64,000 nt of DNA from UBA7985 sp002690455 (lineage in GTDB: Bacteria; Pseudomonadota; Alphaproteobacteria; UBA7985). Numbering within the stretch: the stretch's first letter is position 1; every line of letters begins with the position of its first letter. Position numbers and translations under genes: made by a program. Below the pieces are notes generated by a model that did no database searches, was not told where the DNA came from, and saw only the letters and a program-made list of their open reading frames with translations. This document shows positions 1 through 8,477 of this stretch, one piece after another. Location of the stretch: positions 1 through 64,000 of the forward strand of contig CBFIIW010000003.1 of the NCBI GenBank assembly GCA_965662775.1. Direction: 5' to 3'.

Positions 1-35
1 GTAAGCCGCGAAGCGGCGTCAAATCGAGCGCGCCA
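1..35 (+). repeat. Palindromic repeat A, copy 1 (cut by the left edge)
   Basis: This is identical over 35 bases to the right-hand part of the 46-bp repeat at 8241-8286; the first 11 bases of the unit would lie left of the window. Its core is the hairpin GCCGC-GAA-GCGGC, followed by the tail TCAAATCGAGCGCGCCA. It lies downstream of infC in non-coding DNA. Confidence 0.85.
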
Positions 36-46
36 TCCATGGCTGA

Positions 47-75
47 CGCTCAAAACGCCTTCTGCTTTGAGTGCG
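47..75 (+). repeat. Degenerate hairpin of the repeat C type
   Basis: CGCTCAAA (47-54) can pair with TTTGAGTGCG (66-75), allowing one bulge. It resembles the CGCTCAA...TTGAGCG hairpins tandemly repeated at 8299-8412 and, as there, directly follows a copy of repeat A. It is more diverged than those copies. Confidence 0.5.
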
Positions 76-196
76 CTTGCGCCCATTGGAGAGCAACAAT
101 GGACCGATTCTTCTCCCGCCCAGAGGCCTTTGAGCAGCGAGCTATCCTCACCAGTCAATAAAGGCGTAAGTCAAACTGAGCAATTAAAGGCGTGAA

Positions 197-745
197 TCAA
201 CTTGGCTTCGGCGCAACGATCATTACCATCTGGCGCCCTTCCATCTTCGGATGGGCTTCGAGCTTAACCGCATCGCCAAGCTCTTCCTGAACCCGTTCCA
301 GCACACGACGTCCCAGATCTTGGTGCGCCATCTCACGACCGCGGAACCGGATGGTGAACTTCACCTTATCCTCATTCTCAAGGAACTTGTTCGCGTTGCG
401 CATTTTTGTCTGATAATCGTGATCGTCGATACCTGGCCGCATCTTGATTTCTTTGAGTTCGACAATCTTTTGCCGTTTCCGAGCCTCGTTGGCTTTCTTC
501 TGCTGTTCGTATTTAAACTTGCCGAAGTCCATGATTTTGCAGACTGGCGGGTCTACATTTGGCGATACCTCAACGAGATCGAGGCCGGCATTGGCGGCGC
601 GGTCGAGCGCATCACTGGTGCTAATTACCCCGAAGTTGTTACCTTCATCATCGATGAGGCGGACATTCGGAACGCGAATATCGCTATTGGAGCGGAACTG
701 GTCCTTCTTGTTTGGCTCCAAGCGAAGCGGTGGACGTGCGATGAT
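197..745 (-). CDS. infC: Translation initiation factor IF-3 (likely AUC start)
   Basis: IF-3 binds the 30S subunit, checks the start codon and initiator tRNA, and blocks early 50S joining. The N-domain carries SNSDIRVPNVRLID; the linker and C-domain carry KFTIRFRGREMAH and GRQMVMIVAPKPS. I place the start at ATC 745-743 (another ATC follows) because AGGA lies 6 nt before it and the resulting 182 residues match the usual length of about 180. Reading from the upstream start at 808 adds 21 residues that look like translated leader. IF-3 genes elsewhere use AUU-class codons for autoregulation, so this fits the family. It follows thrS on the same strand. rpmI and rplT, often next, are not in the 196 bases before the window edge. 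Confidence 0.93.
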   Translation of the reverse strand: MIARPPLRLEPNKKDQFRSNSDIRVPNVRLIDDEGNNFGVISTSDALDRAANAGLDLVEVSPNVDPPVCKIMDFGKFKYEQQKKANEARKRQKIVELKEIKMRPGIDDHDYQTKMRNANKFLENEDKVKFTIRFRGREMAHQDLGRRVLERVQEELGDAVKLEAHPKMEGRQMVMIVAPKPS

Positions 746-949
746 ACTATTTCCTGCTGTTGAACGACTATCTCGCCCGCTGTGTACCTGTGCGCAGCGG
801 GAGGTCAAGCAAATAACACGAACAATCTCAGACGCTAAGCGCCTCGGTGTCTCAAATCGTCACTATTTCGGATTCGTTTTGCCGTTTTGAGGTCGATCGA
901 TCCAAAAACGTGCCGATTTATCCCCAAATGTCACGCCCTGCAAAAGTAA

Positions 950-2893
950 TCAGGCGTAGGGCGCGCGCGCCTGAGCCGAGATCGCTTGCAGCGCGTCGTC
1001 GAGCGACATCATCTCCTGATCTTTTCCGCCAAGGGTTCGCAACGCAATGGTCCGTTCGTCCGCCTCCCGGCGCCCAACAACGGCAACCAGCGGAATCTTT
1101 TGGTGGGAGTGCTCTCGAACCTTGTAGTTAATCTTTTCGTTACGAAGGTCCGAGACGGCGCGAATCCCCTGCGCTCGAAGCGCTTCCACTACCTCTTCGG
1201 CGTAGTCATTGGCATCGGTTGTGATTGTCGCCACGGCAACCTGAACCGGAGCGAGCCAAAGCGGCAGCTTCCCGGCGTAGTTTTCAATCAGAATGCCGAT
1301 GAAGCGCTCAAAAGACCCCAGTATGGCGCGATGCAACATGACCGGCCGCTGCTTGGAGCCATCTTCGGCGATATAGGTGGCGTCCAGCCGCTTGGGCAGC
1401 ACGAAGTCGACCTGCCACGTGCCACACTGCCAGTCTCGACCGATCGCATCCCGAAGAACGAACTCCAGCTTAGGGCCGTAAAACGCACCTTCGCCCGGGT
1501 TCATGGTGTAAGGCAGGCCAGCGTCCTCAATGGCTTCACGCAGTGCACCTTCTGCCTTGTCCCAAGTCTCATCGGAACCCGCCCTGACGTCGGGCCGGTC
1601 TGAAAACTTTACAGCGATGTCGGTAAAGCCAAAGTCGGCGTAGATTGTCTGCAGCAGAGCACAGAATTCTTTGGTCTGCTCGGTCACCTGATCAGGCGTG
1701 GCAAAAATATGTGCGTCATCCTGCGTGAAAGCTCGTACCCGCATGATCCCATGCAGTGATCCGCTGGGTTCATTCCGGTGACAGCCGCCGAACTCGGACA
1801 TTTTTAGGGGCAGGTCACGATAGGACTTGATGCCTTGGTTGAAAATCTGCACGTGCCCGGGACAGTTCATCGGCTTGAGCGCCAGGATACGCTCATCGGC
1901 GCCGGCATCTTCATCCGCTGCATCTCTGGTGGTGAACATGTTCTCCCGGAATTTTTCCCAGTGTCCCGATGCCTCCCACAGCTTGCGGTCCACGAGCTGT
2001 GGGGTCTTCACCTCCTCATATCCAGCATCATCCAGCCGATGACGCATGTATCGCTCGAGTTCAGTGTAAATCCGCCAGCCTTTTGGGTGCCAGAACACGC
2101 CGCCCCGCGCCTCTTCCTGCAGGTGGAACAATCCCAGTTCTTTGCCTAGCTTGCGGTGATCACGCTTGGCAGCTTCTTCGAGTTGGGTGAGGTGGGCACG
2201 CAGGGCTTTCGGGTCCTCAAAGGCTGTGCCGTAAATCCGCTGGAGCTGCTGACGGCTGCTGTCCCCGCGCCAGTACGCACCCGCCACAGACAGCAGCTTG
2301 AAGGCCTTTCCGACCATGCCCGTGCTCGGTGCATGCGGTCCCCGGCACAGGTCAACCCAGTCCCCCTGTGCGTACAGCGTGATCGTCTCGCTCTCGGGCA
2401 GATCTTCGATCAATTCGACCTTGAACTGCTCGCCCTTCGCCGTGAACAGTGCAATCGCCTCGTCCCGGCTGACCACTTGCCGGTGGAAGGGAGCGTCGCG
2501 GGCGATCACCTCGTGCATCTTGGCCTCGATGACTTCGAGATCGTCGGTGGTAAAGGGTTCATCCCGGAAGAAGTCGTAGTAGAAGCCATTCTCGATAGTT
2601 GGGCCAATGGTCACCTGAGTTCCCGGAAACAGCTCCTGAACGGCTTCTGCAAGAACGTGGGCACAGTCATGACGAATGATCTCGAGCGCCTCTATGCTGC
2701 CCTTATCGCGCACGATAATCGACAGCGTAGCATCTGCGGTGATGTCCCGGTCGAGGTCCCAGATCTGTCCGTCGACGATGACCGCCAGCGCCTTTTTGGC
2801 AAGGCCCGGTGAAATGGCAAGGGCGACATTCATGCCGGTGGTTGGGCCGTCGAACTGCCGTTTGGCACCGTCGGGTAGGGTAATTTCAACCAT
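950..2893 (-). CDS. thrS: Threonyl-tRNA synthetase
   Basis: This class II synthetase charges tRNA-Thr in the cytoplasm. The 647 residues show the full architecture: an N-terminal TGS domain (about 1-61), an editing domain with HDCAH (H75, H79) and the later LCRGPH, then the catalytic core. The core has zinc ligands in MNCPGH, FTQDDAH and MLHRAIL, and motif 2 around RNEPSGSLHG. The C-terminal anticodon-binding domain starts near PLWLAPVQVAV. Length is normal. It lies upstream of infC with a gap of about 200 bases, a common pairing. The leader contains a direct repeat of TTCACTGACTG around 2899-2921, but no T-box or attenuator is evident. Confidence 0.97.
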   Translation of the reverse strand: MVEITLPDGAKRQFDGPTTGMNVALAISPGLAKKALAVIVDGQIWDLDRDITADATLSIIVRDKGSIEALEIIRHDCAHVLAEAVQELFPGTQVTIGPTIENGFYYDFFRDEPFTTDDLEVIEAKMHEVIARDAPFHRQVVSRDEAIALFTAKGEQFKVELIEDLPESETITLYAQGDWVDLCRGPHAPSTGMVGKAFKLLSVAGAYWRGDSSRQQLQRIYGTAFEDPKALRAHLTQLEEAAKRDHRKLGKELGLFHLQEEARGGVFWHPKGWRIYTELERYMRHRLDDAGYEEVKTPQLVDRKLWEASGHWEKFRENMFTTRDAADEDAGADERILALKPMNCPGHVQIFNQGIKSYRDLPLKMSEFGGCHRNEPSGSLHGIMRVRAFTQDDAHIFATPDQVTEQTKEFCALLQTIYADFGFTDIAVKFSDRPDVRAGSDETWDKAEGALREAIEDAGLPYTMNPGEGAFYGPKLEFVLRDAIGRDWQCGTWQVDFVLPKRLDATYIAEDGSKQRPVMLHRAILGSFERFIGILIENYAGKLPLWLAPVQVAVATITTDANDYAEEVVEALRAQGIRAVSDLRNEKINYKVREHSHQKIPLVAVVGRREADERTIALRTLGGKDQEMMSLDDALQAISAQARAPYA

Positions 2894-2996
2894 AATTCTT
2901 CACTGACTGCTTCACTGACTGGGGCTCGCGGGGAACTTTGCTTGGGTCTGACTCAATCGACCGCAAGGAACGTTACGTCGAAATGGTCAGAATTCC

Positions 2997-4160
2997 TTAC
3001 GCAAGAAGCTCATCGTAGATGTCGAAAATCTGACGGGCGGTTTCATCGCGTTTGAAGGTCTTGAAGGCGTGGAGCATGGCGTTGTTCTCCATCTCAGCTC
3101 GCTTTTCAGGGGCCAGGCTGGTCGCCCAATTGAGCGCCATGCCAAGCGTATCGGCGTCGCCAGGGTCAAACAGGGCCCCAGTCTCGCCGGGGTCAATCTG
3201 AAACGCCGTGGCACCGTTGTTGGCGCCCAGCACAATCTTGCCGGCCGCCTGACTTTCGGCGCAGGCGTAGTCAAAGGCAAGATTGCCATTGACCGTCGAC
3301 ACCACGATATCGCTCAGCTTGTACAGTGTCGCCGGGTCTTCTGTGCCTTCGATAACGCGTAAACGCCGTTCTAGCCCCTCGGCTTCGATCCGCTGCATGA
3401 GACGGTAGTGATAGCGACGCTCCGACACGCCAACCCCAACGAACAGACACACCCAAGTCTGATTGTCGATAGCGCGCAGTGCATCGATTAACACCTCATG
3501 TCCCGCTCCGTCTTGCAAGGCAGCGGGGAACAGTATGACGGGGCTCTGCGCCGTAATTTCCATGTCCCGCACCATGCGGGTGAGTCGCGCGGCCGTGACC
3601 ACCGACGGGTGCAAGGCATTGACCGCGATACCGGGCGGGACGATCCGGGCATCCACGGTATCGAGGTAACCGGCATCGGCGAGCAGGTCGCGCATGAAGG
3701 TCGAAACCAGCAACACCCGGTCGGCCTCCAGTGATTGCACCAGGCCGGGCGTCGGACGATCTCCACGTCGAACCGGCAGGTCGTAGAGACTGACCACGTG
3801 GGGCACGCGGTCACGTGTTAAGGCCTTTTTGACGCGCACGGCGGCATTTTCACCGTGGGAGTGAACCAGCTGCGCCCGCCAGTCGCCCAACTGGCTTGCA
3901 ATCTTGCCTGTCGCGCTGCCCATCATACTGCTTGCGGCGATGTTAATGGTTTCGTGCGTGACCTGCGCGCGCTCTGCCTCAGGAACCAAATCACCACCAC
4001 CACTAATGATGCATGAAGTACCGCCAAAGCGCTGGATCGCGGCACTGAGGTCGAGGGCAACACGGCTAACTGGACCGGCGTCAAGAGCATCGGTCACTTG
4101 CACGATGGCGCGCTGATTCCCGTGCCCGGTCTGACTGTCTTGTGACGTCGCTGCGGTCAT
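2997..4160 (-). CDS. GT4-like glycosyltransferase
   Basis: This 387-residue protein resembles GT-B fold, family 4 glycosyltransferases. The N-terminal half has a Rossmann-like start (AIVQVTDALDAGPVSRVALDL) and a VHSHGENA stretch. The C-terminal half has ILFPAALQDGAGHEVLIDAL and AESQAAGKIVLGANNGA, where the nucleotide-sugar site normally lies. Donor and acceptor cannot be inferred. I use ATG 4160; the longer reading from 4271 adds 37 atypical residues and would run into the leader of the divergent hydrolase gene. It lies 103 bases upstream of thrS on the same strand. A role in a surface glycan is only a guess. Confidence 0.8.
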   Translation of the reverse strand: MTAATSQDSQTGHGNQRAIVQVTDALDAGPVSRVALDLSAAIQRFGGTSCIISGGGDLVPEAERAQVTHETINIAASSMMGSATGKIASQLGDWRAQLVHSHGENAAVRVKKALTRDRVPHVVSLYDLPVRRGDRPTPGLVQSLEADRVLLVSTFMRDLLADAGYLDTVDARIVPPGIAVNALHPSVVTAARLTRMVRDMEITAQSPVILFPAALQDGAGHEVLIDALRAIDNQTWVCLFVGVGVSERRYHYRLMQRIEAEGLERRLRVIEGTEDPATLYKLSDIVVSTVNGNLAFDYACAESQAAGKIVLGANNGATAFQIDPGETGALFDPGDADTLGMALNWATSLAPEKRAEMENNAMLHAFKTFKRDETARQIFDIYDELLA

Positions 4161-4320
4161 GTTCCACCCAACAAACTGTTCTCTCGCCCCGCAGATTCGG
4201 TGGTCGGCGAGGAGCCTGTCACCTTGTTCACGGTGGTTCAATGTGACATCCATAACCCTGCAAACCCGCACGGCGCGATCGGGAAGGACGCGCTCAACGC
4301 GAACAAAGTCGAGACGTATA

Positions 4321-5097
4321 ATGATAAATACGCTAATTCGGCCTGACGGGACAAGGCTGGTCTACCGGCGACTTGAGCCGAATCCGGACAATTCTGCACC
4401 AGGCCTGGTTTTTCTGTGTGGTTTTGGCTCGGATATGGAAGGCTCCAAGGCCCTGTATCTCGAAGAGCAGGCGCGGATGCGTGGGCAGGCTTTCGTTCGT
4501 TTTGACTACAGTGGCCACGGCCAGTCAGACGGTAATTTCAGCGATGGCACCATCACCCGCTGGGCCGAAGACAGCATCGCTATGATCGATGAAGTGACCC
4601 AAGGACCGCAGATCCTGATTGGTTCTTCAATGGGGGGCTGGCTGATGCTGCTGGCTGCGCTGGCCCGCCCGGAACGGGTCGTGGGCCTGATTGGGATCGC
4701 AGCGGCACCAGATTTTACCAAGCGAATGCAATGGCCAAAGCTAACGGCTGAGCAACAAGCGGCCGTGATGGAGCAGGGCTTCGTTCGGGTGCCATCGAAC
4801 TACGAAGACGACTACATTTTCACCCGCGAACTCTTTGAGGACGGCGCCCGTAACCTGTTGCTTGACGATGAAATCGCCCTGAGCCTACCCGTGATCCTTT
4901 TGCAGGGGCAGCGGGATTTGGACGTACCTGAAGAGACGGCTTTTGAGATTGCCAGACAACTGCGCTCTGACGACGTGACCATCGAACTGGTCAAGGCGGC
5001 TGATCACCGCTTTTCAGGGCCTGAAGAACTAAAGCGCCTGGCTCTGGCCGTGCACACGATGACGGAGAAATGCCGCGATGACAGGTCCAAAAGATAG
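4321..5097 (+). CDS. Alpha/beta hydrolase (serine hydrolase)
   Basis: This 258-residue cytoplasmic hydrolase has nucleophile elbow GSSMGGW, oxyanion region VFLCGFGSDMEGSK, FDYSGHGQSDG, the acid region LLQGQRDLDVP and catalytic histidine in AADHRFSG. It resembles the ABHD10-like esterase/thioesterase group common in alphaproteobacteria; the substrate is unknown. ATG 4321 is chosen because the protein family begins at about TLIRPDGTRL; the longer frame from 4159 would overlap the divergent glycosyltransferase start. No strong ribosome-binding site is visible. Its end overlaps the next gene by 20 bases, so the two are probably co-translated. Confidence 0.88.
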   Translation: MINTLIRPDGTRLVYRRLEPNPDNSAPGLVFLCGFGSDMEGSKALYLEEQARMRGQAFVRFDYSGHGQSDGNFSDGTITRWAEDSIAMIDEVTQGPQILIGSSMGGWLMLLAALARPERVVGLIGIAAAPDFTKRMQWPKLTAEQQAAVMEQGFVRVPSNYEDDYIFTRELFEDGARNLLLDDEIALSLPVILLQGQRDLDVPEETAFEIARQLRSDDVTIELVKAADHRFSGPEELKRLALAVHTMTEKCRDDRSKR

Positions 5098-6163
5098 CAA
5101 TCCGACAAATCCCAAGCGCCCTCGGTATCAGCGCAAATCTACCGTCGGTGACGACGCAGAGATCAAGGCTGACGCAATCATTGATGGCGGTGCAGGGGAT
5201 GAGAACAACGCCAAAACCAAGATGAGCGCCAGTCAAAGCTCAATGGGCGAGACTTCCACCAGCGCTGAAGCGCAGACAGGGGCTGAGCAGGCCACGGATG
5301 CCGCCGCAAACGGTGCCGGGCGCAAAGACGCAGACCAGCAAGGGGACGCTTCGCCCCGCGCACGCCCTCCTATAACCAACGCTCACGACGAACAGGGCTA
5401 TAGCCGTATTCTGGGCATGGCTAAGCTGCCGTTGAGTTCGGTTGTGGCGCTGGAAATGCTTTTTGCAGGCGTTCTGAGTTTGCTGCTGATCGAATACAGT
5501 CAACTCCTCGGGCCACTCGGGTTGATCCTTGTCCCGGTTGGCATCTGGTTCGAATGGTTCGATACCTTTTTTCATGAATTTGGCCACGCGCTTGTCATCG
5601 TCTTCAGCGCCAGTGAGATCGTCGATTTCCGCCTTAATTGGGATGGCACCGGAAGCGTCAGTTACTACATCAACAGCCCGCAATGGCCGATTGCCTGGAT
5701 CGGGTATGCCATGCCACCACTGGTCGGCGCTCTCCTGTACTGGGAAGCCAACGATCGCGGTCTGGCGACGCAATGGACACTGATCGTGCTGGCCGGGCTG
5801 GTGGCCCTGGTAACCTTCGGTCTGCACGAGGAGCCGGGTTCGACCTGGACCATCGCAGGGCTGCTGATTGCCAGCCTCCTGTTACTGGCATTGATCTGCG
5901 CGACGGTTCTCAAGCGATATTTCCCCATCGACTGGGTGCAGCGGGTTATGGCGGCAACCATGATTATCGGTGGGACGCGCTCAGTCACCTATCTGTTCGG
6001 CTTTGGCGAGTATTCTGATGCGGCGAGCCTGGCTGAGCTGACCGCAGTGCCGGAGGCTTTCTGGGTTCTGACTTGGCTGATCTGGACCGCGCTTTGCGTC
6101 TTAGTGATTTACATTCTTGAAGTTCGGGACCGGCGAAACCGCCAGAGCGCGCAGGTTAATTAG
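5078..6163 (+). CDS. M50-like membrane zinc peptidase with disordered N-tail
   Basis: This 361-residue protein has about 100 hydrophilic, low-complexity N-terminal residues, then about seven hydrophobic segments. HEFGH at residues 166-170, at the start of a membrane segment, fits the HExxH zinc site of M50-type intramembrane peptidases, especially the M50B-like group. Several candidate third ligands exist, but no classic NPDG-type motif was recognised, so activity is uncertain. It could instead be a non-catalytic M50-like membrane protein. GGAG lies about 10 bases before ATG 5078. The gene overlaps the hydrolase gene by 20 bases, which suggests translational coupling. The substrate is unknown. 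Confidence 0.75.
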   Translation: MTGPKDSNPTNPKRPRYQRKSTVGDDAEIKADAIIDGGAGDENNAKTKMSASQSSMGETSTSAEAQTGAEQATDAAANGAGRKDADQQGDASPRARPPITNAHDEQGYSRILGMAKLPLSSVVALEMLFAGVLSLLLIEYSQLLGPLGLILVPVGIWFEWFDTFFHEFGHALVIVFSASEIVDFRLNWDGTGSVSYYINSPQWPIAWIGYAMPPLVGALLYWEANDRGLATQWTLIVLAGLVALVTFGLHEEPGSTWTIAGLLIASLLLLALICATVLKRYFPIDWVQRVMAATMIIGGTRSVTYLFGFGEYSDAASLAELTAVPEAFWVLTWLIWTALCVLVIYILEVRDRRNRQSAQVN

Positions 6164-6171
6164 CCCTCACC

Positions 6172-6234
6172 CGCCCCGAATCATCTCATCCTGCAACGCC
6201 CTCAGGCCATTAGCTGCGTTCGGGGTTCGGGGCG
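6172..6234. terminator. Possible bidirectional terminator between convergent genes
   Basis: CGCCCCGAA (6172-6180) and TTCGGGGCG (6226-6234) form a perfect 9-bp inverted repeat in the short gap between two convergent genes. The spacer is long (45 bases) and there is no T-run, so this is tentative. Confidence 0.3.
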
Positions 6235-6245
6235 CCCTCGGGGAT

Positions 6246-7196
6246 TTAGCCGTTTTCCGGCGGTGAGGTGCTCGCGGTCTGCCGCGCCACTTCAGGAAGC
6301 AGCGCTGCGAGTCCTTCCCGGTACGTCGGAAAGGCAGGACTCCAGCCCAACTGGTCCTTCAGCTTCTCGTTTGAGACTCGCTTGTTGTCGGCGTAGAAGC
6401 TGCGGCCCATGGCTGAAAGTTCCGCTTGCTCAATCGACATCGGGGTCGGCACCGGCAGCCCCAGCAGTTCACAGGCGTAGGCGATTACGGTGCCCGGCGA
6501 GCAAGGTGCGTCGTCACAGACATTGAAAATCTCAACCCGGCCCGGTGGTGCTGTGGCAGCCTGCATCGATGCAAAGACCGCTGTTGCAATATCCTCGACA
6601 TGGATGCGGCTGAAGACCTGATCGGGCTTGTCGATGATGCGTGCCTTGCCAGCGAGAACTGTTTCAAGAGCGTTGCGTCCGGGTCCGTAAATTCCAGCGA
6701 GGCGGAATATATGCAGTCCCCGCCCTCGGGTGGCACTCAGCGCCGCCCAGTCGGCCTCGGCGCGCAGTCTGGCCAGTCCGCGCGGTGACCTGCTGCGCGT
6801 CTCACTGTTTTCATTGACCCATGCGCCCTGCCAATCGCCATAGACGACCGTCGTGGACAAGTATCCAAGCCAGCTGGGTTTCCATTCGGAAAGCAGGCTA
6901 TCAGCTTTAGCCTTCAGCAGGGGCAGGACAGGGTCATCGCCTGATCGAGCGGTACCGACCGATTGCAGCAGGTGGCTGGCGGTCTGAACGGCGTCCGTTA
7001 CGTCTTTGGGCAGCTGGTCTCCTTCGTCGGCGTCCAAAACCAGCGCGTTTATGCCGCGTGCTCGCAAACGAGCAGCTTTAGCTTCACTTCGGACGGTCCC
7101 CGAAACGCGCCATCCTGCGGTCAGGGCGAGACGGGCCAACGCCTGTCCGGAAAATCCAAGGCCAAAGCAGAATAAATGCGGGTCTTGTGGCTTCAC
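6246..7196 (-). CDS. SDR-family NAD(P)-dependent sugar-epimerase-like protein
   Basis: This 316-residue protein has an N-terminal dinucleotide-binding Rossmann motif (FCFGLGFSGQALARLAL), a YLSTTVVYGDWQG stretch, and RLAGIYGPGRNAL, as in atypical extended short-chain dehydrogenases of the YeeZ-like group. The substrate is unknown. I choose GTG 7196 because AAAGG lies 7 nt before it; an ATG/TTG reading from 7277 would overlap the divergent TPR gene. The canonical YxxxK pair is not obvious, which is common in the YeeZ-like group. It is transcribed divergently from the TPR protein, with 57 bases between the starts. Confidence 0.8.
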   Translation of the reverse strand: MKPQDPHLFCFGLGFSGQALARLALTAGWRVSGTVRSEAKAARLRARGINALVLDADEGDQLPKDVTDAVQTASHLLQSVGTARSGDDPVLPLLKAKADSLLSEWKPSWLGYLSTTVVYGDWQGAWVNENSETRSRSPRGLARLRAEADWAALSATRGRGLHIFRLAGIYGPGRNALETVLAGKARIIDKPDQVFSRIHVEDIATAVFASMQAATAPPGRVEIFNVCDDAPCSPGTVIAYACELLGLPVPTPMSIEQAELSAMGRSFYADNKRVSNEKLKDQLGWSPAFPTYREGLAALLPEVARQTASTSPPENG

Positions 7197-7253
7197 GCTT
7201 TTGCCTTTCTCCTTTGATACATGGATAGTCAAAGCCGCTGAAGGAGCGCGATC

Positions 7254-8111
7254 TTGCGCCTGTTTGTCTTCTTCCAACGGGCCTGCCTAGGTCAAAAGTT
7301 GTCACTGCTGGGTCGCAGGTTTGTTGCAGCAGAGGCCACTTGGCGGTCTTTGCTCTGGCTGCCCTCTTTTCTTTGGCTGCTGTTGCTTTGGCCGGGCGTA
7401 GCGCGAGGCTTTGACCCGGCGGACGTTCCTGATGATTTCCGTGCAACCTTCGTTAACTGTTTGTCAAAGGCGCAGGCCGACCCGATGGCCGGCTGGGACT
7501 ACGCTGAGCAGTGGCTGAGTTCTGGGTATGCTGGCACGGCTTACGCTCAATACTGCATGGCAATGGCAGCCTTTCGCGCGGGTGAGCCAGGACAGGCCGG
7601 AGATATGCTTGTGGCGCTGAGTGGTTTTGACCGGGTTCACGGGACAGACTTAGAAGTCAGGTTTTTGTCGCTGGCTGGCGATTTGTTGGATGCGGCGGGT
7701 CGCGCTGAGGCCGCTGTTCAGGCGCATTCAGAGGCTCTGAAGTTAGAACCTGATGATCCAGTGCACTGGGTCAGTCGGGCGGTAGCACGGGCGTCGCTGG
7801 GAGACTTCGAGGCCACGTTGGCGGACCTGGATCGGGCGCTTGACCTTGATCCTGAGCGGGTCGATGCTCTGGTTTTTCGCGGATCGGCTTACCGGGCCGT
7901 GGGAGAGAACGACCTTGCTATGGATGATGCTCTGCAGGCGTTGCTGGTCGAACCTGAGAATTTGCCGGGGCTTTGGTTAGCGGCGGATCTTGCCATTGCC
8001 GAAGGCGACCAAGTCTCGGCGAAAGCCTTTTTGCAACGTATCCGAGACAGTCAAGATGCCGGGTGGCGAGCGCAGGCGGAGGCTCTCCTCGCTGATCTGG
8101 CAGCGGATTGA
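7254..8111 (+). CDS. Secreted or membrane-anchored TPR protein
   Basis: This 285-residue protein starts at TTG 7254, with a strong AAGGAG 7 nt upstream. A hydrophobic segment at about residues 31-50 (SLLWLPSFLWLLLLW) ends in VARG and may be a signal peptide or anchor. The rest is helical, with tetratricopeptide repeats clear at about 130-235, for example HSEALKLEPDDPVHWVSRA and LDRALDLDPERVDALVFRGS. TPR domains mediate protein contacts; the partner is unknown. The likely location is the periplasm. It ends beside the repeat-rich patch at 8122-8463. Confidence 0.8.
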   Translation: MRLFVFFQRACLGQKLSLLGRRFVAAEATWRSLLWLPSFLWLLLLWPGVARGFDPADVPDDFRATFVNCLSKAQADPMAGWDYAEQWLSSGYAGTAYAQYCMAMAAFRAGEPGQAGDMLVALSGFDRVHGTDLEVRFLSLAGDLLDAAGRAEAAVQAHSEALKLEPDDPVHWVSRAVARASLGDFEATLADLDRALDLDPERVDALVFRGSAYRAVGENDLAMDDALQALLVEPENLPGLWLAADLAIAEGDQVSAKAFLQRIRDSQDAGWRAQAEALLADLAAD

Positions 8112-8121
8112 TGATGGGGTG

Positions 8122-8174
8122 GCGTCGACTTGTCCCTGACCGCGCTTCGCGCGGCAGTGCCAAGCGCCGCGCAC
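8122..8174 (+). repeat. Palindromic repeat B, copy 1
   Basis: This is a 53-bp unit that matches 12112-12164 at about 47 of 53 positions. Its centre is the hairpin CCGCGC-TTC-GCGCGG. It starts just after the TPR gene and is non-coding. Confidence 0.85.
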
Positions 8175-8240
8175 TTAAAAATTTACGTTGTCTTAATGAT
8201 GTCACGTCGGGGGTAGCACGGCTTGTCTGCTTGAATTCGC

Positions 8241-8286
8241 GTGGGAGATTTGTAAGCCGCGAAGCGGCGTCAAATCGAGCGCGCCA
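8241..8286 (+). repeat. Palindromic repeat A, copy 2
   Basis: This 46-bp unit begins GTGGGAG, contains the hairpin GCCGC-GAA-GCGGC and ends TCGAGCGCGCCA. It is identical to 1-35 over the shared part, about 43/46 identical to 11713-11758 on the other strand, and related to 11876-11921. Confidence 0.9.
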
Positions 8287-8298
8287 CCTCTTATGGCA

Positions 8299-8412
8299 CG
8301 CTCAACACGGCTTCGCCTTTGAGCGTGTTTTCGTCCTTGCGCTCAACACGGCTTCGCCTTTGAGCGGGTTTTCGTCCTTACGCTCAACACGGCTTCGCCT
8401 TTGAGCGTGTTT
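8299..8412 (+). repeat. 41-bp tandem repeat C, almost three copies
   Basis: Copies begin at 8299, 8340 and 8381, with a period of exactly 41 and the last copy shortened. Each contains CGCTCAA and TTGAGCG arms around GGC-TTC-GCC, so every copy can fold into a hairpin. Copies differ by one or two bases. Linkers between hairpins are nearly identical, so they are not CRISPR spacers. Confidence 0.92.
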
Positions 8413-8463
8413 GCGCCGACCTTGTCTCGACCGCTTCGCGGTCTTCGCCAAGGCGTCGCGCAT
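8413..8463 (+). repeat. Palindromic repeat B, diverged copy 3
   Basis: This shares the CGAC-CTTGTC opening and the GCGTCGCGCA-type ending with repeat B. Its hairpin is GACCGC-TTC-GCGGTC, which differs from copy 1 while keeping complementarity. It directly abuts the 41-bp tandem array. Confidence 0.6.
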
Positions 8464-8477
8464 TCAAGGGGCATCGA

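Noticed and set aside
8299..8412. Possible CRISPR array
   Set aside because: Only three units, with nearly identical linkers in place of unique spacers, and no cas genes nearby.
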